A stretch of DNA of 64,000 nt. It comes from Cacconaster sp045599325 (GTDB lineage: Bacteria > Bacteroidota > Bacteroidia > Bacteroidales > UBA932). Shown piece after piece: positions 14,877 through 22,877 of this stretch (within the stretch, counting starts at the first letter, position 1; every line of letters begins with the position of its first letter). The stretch is from positions 5,226 through 69,225 of the forward strand of contig JAZRVT010000021.1 in assembly GCA_045599325.1 (NCBI GenBank), written 5' to 3'. The position numbers and the translations under genes were made by a program. The notes below the pieces were generated by a model. That model was not told the DNA's origin. It ran no database searches and was given only the letters and a program-made list of their open reading frames with translations.

Positions 14877-16702
14877 GAAAGTTTCTTATACTGATATGTG
14901 CTGGTGCGCTGCTTCTTGGCTGTACTCATGAGAGGAAGCGCGGGACTGTCAGTATCATCCCCCAGCCGCAGGAACTGCAGCTGAATGACGGATTTTTCAA
15001 GATAAGCCGCTCCACCTCTATCGTGCTTGATGAATGCACAGGACAGATGAAGCGTACAGCCGGATTCCTGAATGACAGACTCTCAACAGCAGCCGGTTTC
15101 AGCCTTGACATTGCCGGTGAGGCTAAATCGTCCGATGCTATTATCTTTTCATTGGCTGAACTGCCTGAAGAGGGTTACTCCATTGACGTGACTGAGGACC
15201 TTGTAAAAGTCGGTTATGGAGATGCCGCCGGAGCTTTCTATGCCGTCCAGACTCTGCTTCAGATGCTTCCTGCGGAAATCTTCTCAAGCCGGAGGGTGAA
15301 AGGCGTGAGCTGGAGCATACCTTGCTGCTCTGTCAAGGACAGCCCGAGGTTCAAGTACAGGGGGATGCATCTTGACGTATGCCTGCACTATTTCGACCTT
15401 GACTTCCTTAAGCGCTATATCGACCTTATGGCGATGCACAAGGTCAACCGTTTCCACTGGCACTTGACCGAGGATCAGGGCTGGAGACTCGAAATCAAGA
15501 AATATCCGCTTCTGACAGAGAAGGGACAATGGCGCAAGGAGACGGTCGTGGGTTCCCTGAAGTCCGGAATATATGACGGCACTCCCCACGGAGGCTATTA
15601 CTCACAGGAACAGGTCCGTGAACTTGTCAAGTATGCCGAAGAGCGTTTCGTGACTATTATTCCTGAGATTGAGATGCCGGGACACGCGCTTGCTGCGATT
15701 GCCTGCTATCCGGAACTCTCCTGCGGACTTGAGGAGAACTATGAGACGGCTACAAGGTGGGGAGTCTTCAAGCAGGTCTACTGTCCTAAGGATGAGACCT
15801 TCGAGTTCCTGGAGAATGTGATGGATGAAGTATTCGAGCTCTTCCCTTCAACACTTGTCCATATCGGGGGCGACGAATGCCCCAAGGCAAGCTGGAAGCA
15901 GTGCGACCATTGCCAGAAGCTGATCAGAGAACTTGGACTCAAGGATGAATTTGAGCTCCAGAGCTGGTTCATCACCAGAATGGAGAGATATATCAACTCC
16001 AAGGGGCACGAGATCATCGGCTGGGACGAGATTCTCCAGGGCGGTCTCGCACCTAACGCCAAGGTTATGAGCTGGCTTGGAGAGGAAGGGGGTATCAAGG
16101 CCGCCAGGCAGCATCACGAAGTGGTGATGGCCCCTCATACAAAGTATTATCTGGATTACTGGCAGGGGGACCCTGAGAGTGAACCGCTGGCCATGTCCGG
16201 ACCGACTATGCTCCGCACAATGTATGAATACAACCCTGTGCCGGATGTGCTGACCCCTGAAGAGGCTGCTTACATCATAGGCGTTGAGGGATGCGTCTGG
16301 ACTGAATATATGCCGACGCCGGCGCGTGTGGAATATATGGCCTGGCCAAGAATGTGCGCAATTGCTGAGACAGGCTGGACCAATGCCGAAAAAGATTGGG
16401 AAGATTTTACAAGGAGGCTTGACAGCCATCTTGCCAGGCTTGATGAACTTGAAGTGGGATACTGCGAATCGTTCCGCAGTCCGTATATAGAGTTCCACGA
16501 TGATACCATATATGACAAGGTGGTGACCATCAGCGTCGATGCTCCTGACACGGAGATCCGTTACACACTCGACGGCTCTTTGCCGGACGCCTCTTCCACT
16601 CTCTATACGCAGCCTTTTGTAATCAACAGATCAAACATAGTATCAGCTGTCGCAATCCGTAACGGGAGGCAGACAGGTCAAATTAAAATAAAACGTTTTT
16701 GA
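14873..16702 (+). CDS. Beta-N-acetylhexosaminidase, GH20 (second), lipoprotein
   Basis: A second GH20 enzyme of 609 residues, similar throughout to the upstream one but made as a lipoprotein (ALLLGC, Cys17). Domains: N-terminal GH20b-like domain from 'VSIIPQPQELQ', barrel from 'YRGMHLDVCLHYF', 'WHLTEDQGWRLEIKKYPLL', HIGGDECPKASW with catalytic Asp334-Glu335, 'GVEGCVWTEYM' and 'MAWPRMCAIAE' (aglycone side), and a C-terminal chitobiase-like domain ('TEIRYTLDGSLPDASS'). Two paralogues with different anchoring suggest a split between outer-surface or membrane-bound and soluble periplasmic trimming. The stop overlaps the sequence just before murQ. Confidence 0.93.
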   Translation: MRKFLILICAGALLLGCTHERKRGTVSIIPQPQELQLNDGFFKISRSTSIVLDECTGQMKRTAGFLNDRLSTAAGFSLDIAGEAKSSDAIIFSLAELPEEGYSIDVTEDLVKVGYGDAAGAFYAVQTLLQMLPAEIFSSRRVKGVSWSIPCCSVKDSPRFKYRGMHLDVCLHYFDLDFLKRYIDLMAMHKVNRFHWHLTEDQGWRLEIKKYPLLTEKGQWRKETVVGSLKSGIYDGTPHGGYYSQEQVRELVKYAEERFVTIIPEIEMPGHALAAIACYPELSCGLEENYETATRWGVFKQVYCPKDETFEFLENVMDEVFELFPSTLVHIGGDECPKASWKQCDHCQKLIRELGLKDEFELQSWFITRMERYINSKGHEIIGWDEILQGGLAPNAKVMSWLGEEGGIKAARQHHEVVMAPHTKYYLDYWQGDPESEPLAMSGPTMLRTMYEYNPVPDVLTPEEAAYIIGVEGCVWTEYMPTPARVEYMAWPRMCAIAETGWTNAEKDWEDFTRRLDSHLARLDELEVGYCESFRSPYIEFHDDTIYDKVVTISVDAPDTEIRYTLDGSLPDASSTLYTQPFVINRSNIVSAVAIRNGRQTGQIKIKRF

Positions 16703-16704
16703 TT

Positions 16705-17550
16705 ATGGCACTCAGAGTTACTGAACAGCAATCTTTATACGACCATCTTGAGAAGAAATCTGTGGCCGAAATACTTCACGACATAAATGAAGAGGACAAG
16801 AAAGTCCCTCTTGCGATTGAGAAGTCGTTGCCTGAACTGGAAAAGATCATATCCGCAATTGAGCGCCAGCTTAAGAACGGTGGCAGGATGTTCTATGTCG
16901 GATGCGGTACAGGAGGCCGTCTTTCTGTGCTCGACCAAGTCGAACTTCCCAATACTTATGGAATTGACCCTCAGATGATTCAGTGCGTTCTGGCCGGAGG
17001 CGTCGAAAACCTCGTGCTGGCGCTCGAGGAGGCTGAGGATGATGTAGAGGAAGGATGGCGCACTCTGCAGGAGAAGAATGTGTCGCCAAAGGATATCATT
17101 GTCGGCCTCAGTGCGAGCGGAACCACCCCATATGTTCTCGAGACCTTGAGACATTGTCAGGAGAACGGGATCCCGACCTGCTCTGTAGTAGGCAACCCTG
17201 ATTCCCCGATCTCCAAAGTCTCAGACTATCCTTGTGAAATCGTCTGCGGCCCGGAGTACATAACCGGCAGCACCAGAATGAAGTGCGGAACTGTGCAGAA
17301 ACTCGTATGTGATATGATAAGCTCCACGGTTCTGATCCGCCTCGGCCGCATTGAAGGGAACAGGATGGTGAACGTGCGTCTCATCAACAACAAGGTCGTT
17401 GACAGGTCTGTCAGAATGCTGATGGAGCGTAACCCGTCATTGACGGACTATGCTTTCTGCGAAGAGGTCATCCGCAAGTGCGGCAACGTCAAGAAGACAG
17501 AGCAGTATCTCTTTGAAACCGGAGTCATTGATTCACTTCCAACTGAATAG
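16705..17550 (+). CDS. murQ: N-acetylmuramic acid 6-phosphate etherase, divergent copy
   Basis: MurQ cleaves the lactyl ether of MurNAc-6-P to give GlcNAc-6-P and D-lactate, in the cytoplasm. SIS-fold signatures are present: 'EYITGSTRMKCGTVQKLVCDMIS', 'GLSASGTTPYV' and 'GNRMVNVRLINNKVVDRSV'. The glutamates corresponding to E. coli Glu83 and Glu114 are kept (Glu80 in DQVEL; Glu in LEEAEDDVEEGW). The sugar-phosphate loop, however, reads GCGTGGRLSVLDQVE instead of the usual GAGTSGRLGVLDASE found in the copy at 27320, with Ser replaced by Gly in TSGR. Substrate range may differ. The frame opens at a TTG (16699), but ATG 16705 is preferred. The kinase follows after 5 bases. Confidence 0.9.
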   Translation: MALRVTEQQSLYDHLEKKSVAEILHDINEEDKKVPLAIEKSLPELEKIISAIERQLKNGGRMFYVGCGTGGRLSVLDQVELPNTYGIDPQMIQCVLAGGVENLVLALEEAEDDVEEGWRTLQEKNVSPKDIIVGLSASGTTPYVLETLRHCQENGIPTCSVVGNPDSPISKVSDYPCEIVCGPEYITGSTRMKCGTVQKLVCDMISSTVLIRLGRIEGNRMVNVRLINNKVVDRSVRMLMERNPSLTDYAFCEEVIRKCGNVKKTEQYLFETGVIDSLPTE

Positions 17551-17555
17551 AGGCT

Positions 17556-18416
17556 ATGATCCTGATTGCTGACAGCGGGGCGACAAAGACTGCCTGGTCC
17601 TGTATTCCGGATGACGGCGGCCCGCTGATTTCATTCGTGAGCCAGGGATATAACCCCAATTATATCAGTGAGGCTGATATGGTAGAGGATATCAAGGATA
17701 GTATTCCCTCTGGCTTCCCTGACGTTTCTGTTACTGATATATACTTTTACGGTGCAGGAGTTACGCCGCTCCAGTATCCCCTTATGGAGAGAGTCCTGAG
17801 AGCCGTTTTCACCTCTGCGGACACTGTTTTCATTGCAATGGACACGCTGGCTTCCTGCCGTGCCCTGCTTCAGAGAGAGGCCGGTTTTGCTGCGATTCTT
17901 GGCACAGGCTCGAACTCCTGCCTCTATGACGGCTGCAACGAAGGACTGAATGTGGATTCCTGCGGTTTCATTCTTGGTGACGAAGGAAGCGGGGCTTACC
18001 TTGGAAAGTGTATGATAACAGACTATATCCGGCATAATATGCCGCCGGATGTATATTCCCTTGTGGGGCGGAAACTTGAGATGAGCAATGATGAACTTAT
18101 TGACCGGATATATACCAGACCGTTCCCTAACCGCTTCTGTGCTCAGTATGCCGAATTCATCCATGAAAATCTGGATTTCTCCCCATATTTCACTGACCTT
18201 GTCACCGACTCCTTCAGACAGTTTTTCCTGAAGATTGTCACTCATTACCCGGATTACCGCAGTTACAGCTTCAACGCTGTCGGTTCTGTGGCTTTCCACT
18301 TCAGACAGCAACTGCAGCAAGTTGTCGAGGAGTTCGGAATGAGAATGGGGAAGATTATGGAACAGCCTATGGAAGGCCTTGTGAAGTATCATTCTAAACA
18401 ACAGTGCGATGAGTAG
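17556..18416 (+). CDS. BadF/NAGK-type amino-sugar kinase (first)
   Basis: An ATP-dependent kinase of the BadF/BadG/N-acetylglucosamine-kinase family (ASKHA fold), 286 residues. PHOSPHATE-1 loop DSGATKTAW (6-14), PHOSPHATE-2 GTGSNSCLYDG, then 'GGFILGDEGSGAYLGK'-like adenosine region (here CGFILGDEGSGAYLGK). Its place beside murQ parallels the MurK kinase of the Tannerella murTKQ system that phosphorylates MurNAc (and GlcNAc) after unphosphorylated import. So it probably makes MurNAc-6-P and/or GlcNAc-6-P for MurQ. It has a close relative at 26468. It overlaps the permease gene by 8 bases. Confidence 0.85.
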   Translation: MILIADSGATKTAWSCIPDDGGPLISFVSQGYNPNYISEADMVEDIKDSIPSGFPDVSVTDIYFYGAGVTPLQYPLMERVLRAVFTSADTVFIAMDTLASCRALLQREAGFAAILGTGSNSCLYDGCNEGLNVDSCGFILGDEGSGAYLGKCMITDYIRHNMPPDVYSLVGRKLEMSNDELIDRIYTRPFPNRFCAQYAEFIHENLDFSPYFTDLVTDSFRQFFLKIVTHYPDYRSYSFNAVGSVAFHFRQQLQQVVEEFGMRMGKIMEQPMEGLVKYHSKQQCDE

Positions 18417-19599
18417 GAGTAAATACCTGATTCCACTGTGCTTCATCGGGATGATGTATTTCACTGTCGGTTTCGCCACCGGCATCAACGGTTATTTCGT
18501 CCCGTTTCTTGAATCTAACCTCGGCCTTACATCTGCGCAAAGCTACCTTGTGATAGCCGCCACTTTCAGCGCATTCCTCATCTGCAGTTTCCCGGCATCG
18601 TCATTGATAGTGAGAATAGGCTACAAGAAGACGATGTCTCTCGCTTTCTTCCTCTTTGCAGTTGCTTTCGCGCTCTTCATCCCTGCGGCGCACAATGAGA
18701 GTTTAGCACTCTATCTCCTGGCCTGTTTCCTTAGCGGAACTGCCAACACCGTGCTCCAGGCAGCAATCAATCCGTATGTGACGATTCTCGGACCTATTGA
18801 CAGCGCTGCCAGCAGAATGAGCATTATGGGAATCTGCAACTCGCTTGCTCTTGCACTTCCATCTGTCTTTATCGCCGCTGTCTCTGGCAAGAATATCGAT
18901 CAGGTAGTCCTTCCCGACCTGGACTTGCCTTTCGTGATAATTATCATAGCTGTGGTCCTTCTGGGCGTGGTGACTCTCTTCGCACCTCTTGAAGAAATAA
19001 AGGCAGAGGGGGAGGAGAACGCTGAGGACTGCCCTTATGCAGCCGGTAAAAAGAGCATCTGGCAGTTCCCTCATCTTGTGCTCGGAGCCCTTGCTCTCTT
19101 CGTCTATGTTGGAGTTGAAAACCTCGCCCTTCTGACGGTGCTTGACTATGCCCAGGACCTCGGAATGGCTGATCCTGAGAAGTATACTCTCTTTCCTGGC
19201 CTATGCATGGCAATCGGTTATGTGATAGGGATATTCGCTATTCCAAAATGGATCTCCCAGGTGAAGGCTTTAAGGATATGCACCTGGGTGGCAGTTATTG
19301 ACTCTCTCCTGATTGTCCTCACTCCACCGGCAGTGTCAATATGGTGCGTCTCCCTGCTCAGTCTTGCCTGCTCTCTGATGTATCCGGCCATCTGGCCGCT
19401 GGCCATTTCGGACTTGGGCAGATTCACAAAGAAAGGGTCATCCCTGCTTGTCGCTTCCATTGGCGGCGGCGCCGTCATTCCTGTCATCTTCGGATTGATG
19501 AAAGATTGGACAGGCAGCCAGAACGCATACTGGATCTGCGTTCCTTTCTATCTGATAATTATGTTCTACGCATATAAGGGATATAAAATCCGAAAATAG
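18409..19599 (+). CDS. MFS sugar permease, FucP/NagP type
   Basis: A 12-helix inner-membrane proton symporter of the FHS (fucose-galactose-glucose / NagP) branch of the major facilitator family. Visible marks are 'GFATGINGYFVPFLESNLGLTSAQSYLV' at helix 1-2, 'RIGYKKTMSL' loop 2-3, and 'NTVLQAAINPYVTILGP', the family's N-x3-Q-x3-NP helix-4 motif. The length of 396 is normal. Sitting after murQ and kinase genes, it most likely imports unphosphorylated GlcNAc or MurNAc from the periplasm. It overlaps the kinase by 8 bases and precedes the fusion lipoprotein by 6 bases. Confidence 0.88.
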   Translation: MSRSKYLIPLCFIGMMYFTVGFATGINGYFVPFLESNLGLTSAQSYLVIAATFSAFLICSFPASSLIVRIGYKKTMSLAFFLFAVAFALFIPAAHNESLALYLLACFLSGTANTVLQAAINPYVTILGPIDSAASRMSIMGICNSLALALPSVFIAAVSGKNIDQVVLPDLDLPFVIIIIAVVLLGVVTLFAPLEEIKAEGEENAEDCPYAAGKKSIWQFPHLVLGALALFVYVGVENLALLTVLDYAQDLGMADPEKYTLFPGLCMAIGYVIGIFAIPKWISQVKALRICTWVAVIDSLLIVLTPPAVSIWCVSLLSLACSLMYPAIWPLAISDLGRFTKKGSSLLVASIGGGAVIPVIFGLMKDWTGSQNAYWICVPFYLIIMFYAYKGYKIRK

Positions 19600-19605
19600 G
19601 AAACA

Positions 19606-21393
19606 ATGGCTCGCAGATTACAGTTATGGCTCACTCCGTTGTTTGCTGCTGCCATCCTGACGGCTGGCTGCCAGAGCGGGGAATATGATTTTGAAGTCCG
19701 GACAGATGTGCCCGATAAAGCCTTCTACAAAGACCTCTTTATGGATACAGGTCTCTGGATGTCCGAATACAGGACAATGCCTGTTGTAGATTATCTTTCG
19801 CTTGATTATGAATATTTCTATGCTCCTGAGCCAAATGATACAAATCAGTCCCTTCAGGAACAGGCAATATGCGGCAGCGATGAGGATCTGAACGGAGTGC
19901 TGCTCTATCCTGACGGGGAACCGAGGTTCAGGATGGTCTATGTCAACGGTGGCCTTGCTTCATATCACGGCCGCAGTCTCAGAGCACAGGGAAGGAACAA
20001 TTTCCGCAGGTTTGTGATGAACGGCGGAGGATATATCGGCTCCTGTGCCGGAGCGTTCATGGCTTCGTACGGAATAGATGAGGATAATGAGACGATGCGC
20101 GGGTATCTTGGCATCTGGCCCGGATTTGCCAACAATACAGACGACATTGTCAATCTTGCCTATGACCTTCCTGAAGAGAGCCCTGCGTTGAGGTATTATG
20201 ATTTCGGAGGTGACAGGCACATTGACGTGATGAAACACTATAACGGACCGTTCTTTTCCAAATGGGACAATGTTGAAGGCACCGAAGTCATTGCTGTCAA
20301 CAATGCCGAGGGTTATATTCTGGACGGCCAGGCAGCTGTGATTGCGTATAAGGCTGATGCTTTCAGCGGAGTCGTGATTCCGAGCGGCGGCCATCCTGAG
20401 CAGGTCCCGGATGGCGAGGGGAGGGACCTTATGGCATCTTATGTGCGTTATGCTATGGACGGCCTCGGGGCTGCCAGGGCTAAGGCAGTCCTGAACAATG
20501 GAGAGGTGAGGATGATGGATAAGTCGACTGAGGACGATGATCCTCTCTTCACTATGATAGGCGACAGGCAGTGCCACCATTTTGTCTTCGCTCTGCCGGA
20601 TGGCGCCACAGACGTCAAGGTCAGACTGGAGTCTTTGAAGGAATGTAATCTGAGCCTTTTCCTTGCAAACGGTACTTTTGCGTTCCGTGAGGATGCACAG
20701 TACAAGGTTGAGAATGGGGAGAATGTCAAGGAACTTTCTTTCGACAACCTTGATTCCGGCCTCTGGTATGTCGGAGTTCAGAGCGAGGAGAGTGTGGAAT
20801 GCAACTTCGGTGAACACGGCTACGGATACTATGGTAAGACCTGGCTGCTCAACGGTTCGCCATATTCCATCAGTGTCAGCTGGAACCAGAAGGGCAGGAA
20901 ATCACCTTCTGTCAAGATTCCTGCGACGGCCTCTTCAGGAAATGCCCTCCTCGCAGCAGGCTCCGATTTCAATGAATATCTCAAGCAGCTTGTTGATGCG
21001 GAGGCTACTGTGGTATCTGTTGATTCTACAATCAGGAGAATTGCCTTCCGCGCAGATGATCCTTCGACTGACGGTGTCCGCGTGGATGACATCCGCTCTT
21101 CCGTTCCGGTCTATGCTTCGTTGGATGAGGAGGGGACTGTCACTGTGACTACTCCTGCCGCTGCTTTCTATTCGAATGCTGACGCATCATATATGTTCGC
21201 TGATTTCATTTCGTTGGAAAGCATTGATAATCTTTCGGCTCTCAACACTTCATCCTCCCGCTTTTTCAATGGGATGTTCAGAGGTTGCGTAAAGCTGGAG
21301 GAACTGGACATATCTGCTTTTGATATGTCAAATTCAAGGACAACCGTCGATATGTTTGATGGTTGCAGACTGTTGAAACGTTTTATTAAATAG
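19606..21393 (+). CDS. Lipoprotein fusing a BPL_N/glutamine-amidotransferase-like domain, a PPC-like domain and a BspA-like (DUF285) tail
   Basis: A 595-residue lipoprotein (LTAGC, Cys22). Residues about 85-285 form a class I glutamine-amidotransferase-like domain of the BPL_N type: 'GGGYIGSCAGAFMASYG' holds the nucleophile elbow with Cys147, and 'PSGGHPEQVPDGEGRDLMA' carries His263 and Glu265. Residues 318-410 look like a bacterial pre-peptidase C-terminal (PPC) beta domain. The last 80 residues match DUF285/BspA-type repeats ('MFRGCVKLEELDISAFDMSNSRTTVDMFDGC'), known in adhesive surface proteins. What it does is unknown; an exported Cys-triad hydrolase with a surface-binding tail is all the sequence supports. 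It is the last gene of the operon, with a terminator 80 bases on. Confidence 0.75.
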   Translation: MARRLQLWLTPLFAAAILTAGCQSGEYDFEVRTDVPDKAFYKDLFMDTGLWMSEYRTMPVVDYLSLDYEYFYAPEPNDTNQSLQEQAICGSDEDLNGVLLYPDGEPRFRMVYVNGGLASYHGRSLRAQGRNNFRRFVMNGGGYIGSCAGAFMASYGIDEDNETMRGYLGIWPGFANNTDDIVNLAYDLPEESPALRYYDFGGDRHIDVMKHYNGPFFSKWDNVEGTEVIAVNNAEGYILDGQAAVIAYKADAFSGVVIPSGGHPEQVPDGEGRDLMASYVRYAMDGLGAARAKAVLNNGEVRMMDKSTEDDDPLFTMIGDRQCHHFVFALPDGATDVKVRLESLKECNLSLFLANGTFAFREDAQYKVENGENVKELSFDNLDSGLWYVGVQSEESVECNFGEHGYGYYGKTWLLNGSPYSISVSWNQKGRKSPSVKIPATASSGNALLAAGSDFNEYLKQLVDAEATVVSVDSTIRRIAFRADDPSTDGVRVDDIRSSVPVYASLDEEGTVTVTTPAAAFYSNADASYMFADFISLESIDNLSALNTSSSRFFNGMFRGCVKLEELDISAFDMSNSRTTVDMFDGCRLLKRFIK

Positions 21394-21473
21394 CGGCATC
21401 CGCTGCTGTGGCTCACACCATCCCTGCCAATGGCGCTGCATCTGCTGTCCCAGTCAGAAGTCGGATGTAATAG

Positions 21474-21502
21474 AAAAAGAGGTCGTTATGACCTCTTTTT
21501 TT
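21474..21502. terminator. Bidirectional terminator between amino-sugar operon and tRNA-Thr
   Basis: AAAAAGAGGTC (21474-21484), loop GTTAT, GACCTCTTTTT (21490-21500) and further T. The A-run on one side and T-run on the other allow it to end both the plus-strand operon and the minus-strand tRNA. Confidence 0.85.
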
Positions 21503-21506
21503 CTAG

Positions 21507-21579
21507 AGCCACTCACGAGGCTCGAACTCGCGACCTGCGCGTTACGAATGCGCTGCTCTACCGACTGAGCTAAAGTGGC
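21507..21579 (-). tRNA. tRNA-Thr (anticodon CGT)
   Basis: Minus-strand cloverleaf: acceptor GCCACTT/GAGTGGC with a T-G wobble, D-arm AGCTCAGTCGGTAGAGC, anticodon loop TTCGTAA (CGT, reads ACG), T-loop TTCGAGC, discriminator T. CCA is not encoded. The lowest anticodon-stem pair is A-C rather than a Watson-Crick pair. Confidence 0.92.
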
Positions 21580-21589
21580 AACAGGGCCG

Positions 21590-21620
21590 CAAAGTTAGTC
21601 AAATCTTGCTTTGCGGCAAA
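21590..21620 (-). promoter_or_regulatory. Promoter of tRNA-Thr
   Basis: On the minus strand: TTTG (21620-21617), 19-base spacer, TAACTTTG (21597-21590), 11 bases before the mature tRNA 5' end. It lies between the DUF1460 stop and the tRNA. Confidence 0.7.
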
Positions 21621-21623
21621 AAT

Positions 21624-22478
21624 TTATTTCAGACGGACAACTCTCAGGCCGTTGTGACCCTTGATGCCGTTGGTGTATTCAATGAGAGGAGTCTTGTTGA
21701 TGACGACCTTTTTCTCGCCGTAGGAGGCGTGGATGAAGGTCAGTGAGCCGTTCTCCCAGTAAGCGTATGCCACGTGGGCGATGTCGAGGCCCGGGGTGGC
21801 GCAGTTGAAGCCGATGATGTCTCCGTCCTTGATGCCCTTGATGAGTTCAGGGAGCCCGGCCTTAGGGAGATACCAGTATTCGAAAGTGTCGAGGTTGTCC
21901 TCGGCCTGCATTATGCGGACGATTGCGCCCGGGTCGTCCTTCAGCTGCTTGTAGGAGTCAGGATGCTCGGACATATAGTAGAACTGCTGGTCGAGGAGGG
22001 ATCCGCCCAGTTCCTTGGAGATGTCGTCGAAGATGCCGCGTTCCGCTCCCTGGAGAATCCATTCGGAAGTGTAGTGGAGGCGGGAAGGGTAGCCGTCGAC
22101 CACGCCGTTGCGGTAGCGGAGGCTGCGGACGTTGTCGCAGTATTTCTCGAATGTAGGGTTCTCGTCCTTGGCGGTGAGGCTCATAGCGAGGCACATCTCC
22201 ACGAAGAGGATGCAGTCAGTCTCGCGGGTGTTGATGGTCAGCATCTCAGGTTCGGTCTCAAGGGTGTATGAGACGTAAGGGGTGCCGAGGAAGTGCTTTG
22301 CTGTGGCGATGACCATCTCGCTCATAGGGGCGTCCTTCATCGGCTGGAGCATTTCCATCACAGCGTTGAAATTCTCAACGTCCTGGGGCGTGTAGCGCAC
22401 ATTCTCGAGGCCATCTTTCTTCTGAGCGCTGCAGCTAACGCTCAAGATGACAGCTGCAATTAAAAATATCTTTTTCAT
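21624..22478 (-). CDS. DUF1460 family amidase-like lipoprotein
   Basis: A 284-residue lipoprotein (signal ending SVSC, Cys16) of the DUF1460 family, described as N-acetylmuramoyl-L-alanine amidase-like with an NlpC/P60-type Cys-His fold. Candidate catalytic residues are the cysteine in RETDCILFVE and the histidine in LDIAHVAYAYW. 'FLGTPYVSYTLE' near residue 65 is also typical. The frame extends to 22547, but ATG 22478 gives the signal peptide. It probably trims peptidoglycan fragments in the periplasm, in keeping with the muropeptide theme. Its start is only 20 bases from the 3' end of rnpB on the same strand, and tRNA-Thr follows 44 bases after its stop. Confidence 0.85.
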   Translation of the reverse strand: MKKIFLIAAVILSVSCSAQKKDGLENVRYTPQDVENFNAVMEMLQPMKDAPMSEMVIATAKHFLGTPYVSYTLETEPEMLTINTRETDCILFVEMCLAMSLTAKDENPTFEKYCDNVRSLRYRNGVVDGYPSRLHYTSEWILQGAERGIFDDISKELGGSLLDQQFYYMSEHPDSYKQLKDDPGAIVRIMQAEDNLDTFEYWYLPKAGLPELIKGIKDGDIIGFNCATPGLDIAHVAYAYWENGSLTFIHASYGEKKVVINKTPLIEYTNGIKGHNGLRVVRLK

Positions 22479-22498
22479 ATTCAATGAGTTGTCAAACA

Positions 22499-22838
22499 AA
22501 AGGCGGACCTGTAAGCCGAATTCTGTACCCTTGCGGGCTTCTGTCATTTATCTGATGCAGCCTACCCCTCGGCTCGGGCGAGCAGCCCTTGGCGCCGATA
22601 TATTTGGCCTTGCAGCCTCCCGGTGCGTACCCGCACGGCGTCACCGCCGCACGTCGTGAGCTCTTGCCTCACGTTTTCACCCTTTCCGGCCCCGGAACAA
22701 GTCCGGGCCAAACCGGTGGTTGTTTTCTGTTACGCTGCCCATAAGCTTACGCCTGTCTGTGCTTTCCACAGGGGAGTGCTCTGTGCTGTCCGGACTTTCC
22801 TCACCGCTTGCGCGGCGCGACAAAACGTTCCGCCTTTC
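22499..22838 (-). ncRNA. rnpB: RNase P RNA (class A)
   Basis: The minus strand carries the hallmark 5' core GAGGAAAGTCCGGAC and the 3' core CAGAATTCGGCTTACAGG. The ends pair as P1: AAAGGCGGA at 22837-22829 with TCCGCCTTT at 22507-22499. The intervening sequence has the expected stems, for example CCGGACTTGTTCCGGGGCC. Length is about 340. It is transcribed from the TACCTTTG at 22849-22842. No T-run terminator is seen between its 3' end and the DUF1460 gene 20 bases on. Confidence 0.93.
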
Positions 22839-22839
22839 G

Positions 22840-22872
22840 GGCAAAGGTACGATTATTTTCGTTACCTTTGCC
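22840..22872. promoter_or_regulatory. Symmetric bidirectional promoter for rnpB (-) and glutaminyl cyclase (+)
   Basis: GGCAAAGGTA (22840-22849) and TACCTTTGCC (22863-22872) are perfect inverted repeats 13 bases apart. Each contains the -7 element TACCTTTG, one per strand. The left one begins rnpB; the right one ends 7 bases before the ATG at 22878. Confidence 0.6.
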
Positions 22873-22877
22873 TCCCG

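Noticed and set aside
21774..22271. 165-codon plus-strand frame opposite the DUF1460 gene
   Set aside because: Shadow frame; the minus-strand gene has a signal peptide and family motifs.
22623..22877. N-terminal extension of the glutaminyl cyclase frame into rnpB
   Set aside because: That sequence is RNase P RNA on the other strand; the lipoprotein signal and promoter set the start at 22878.
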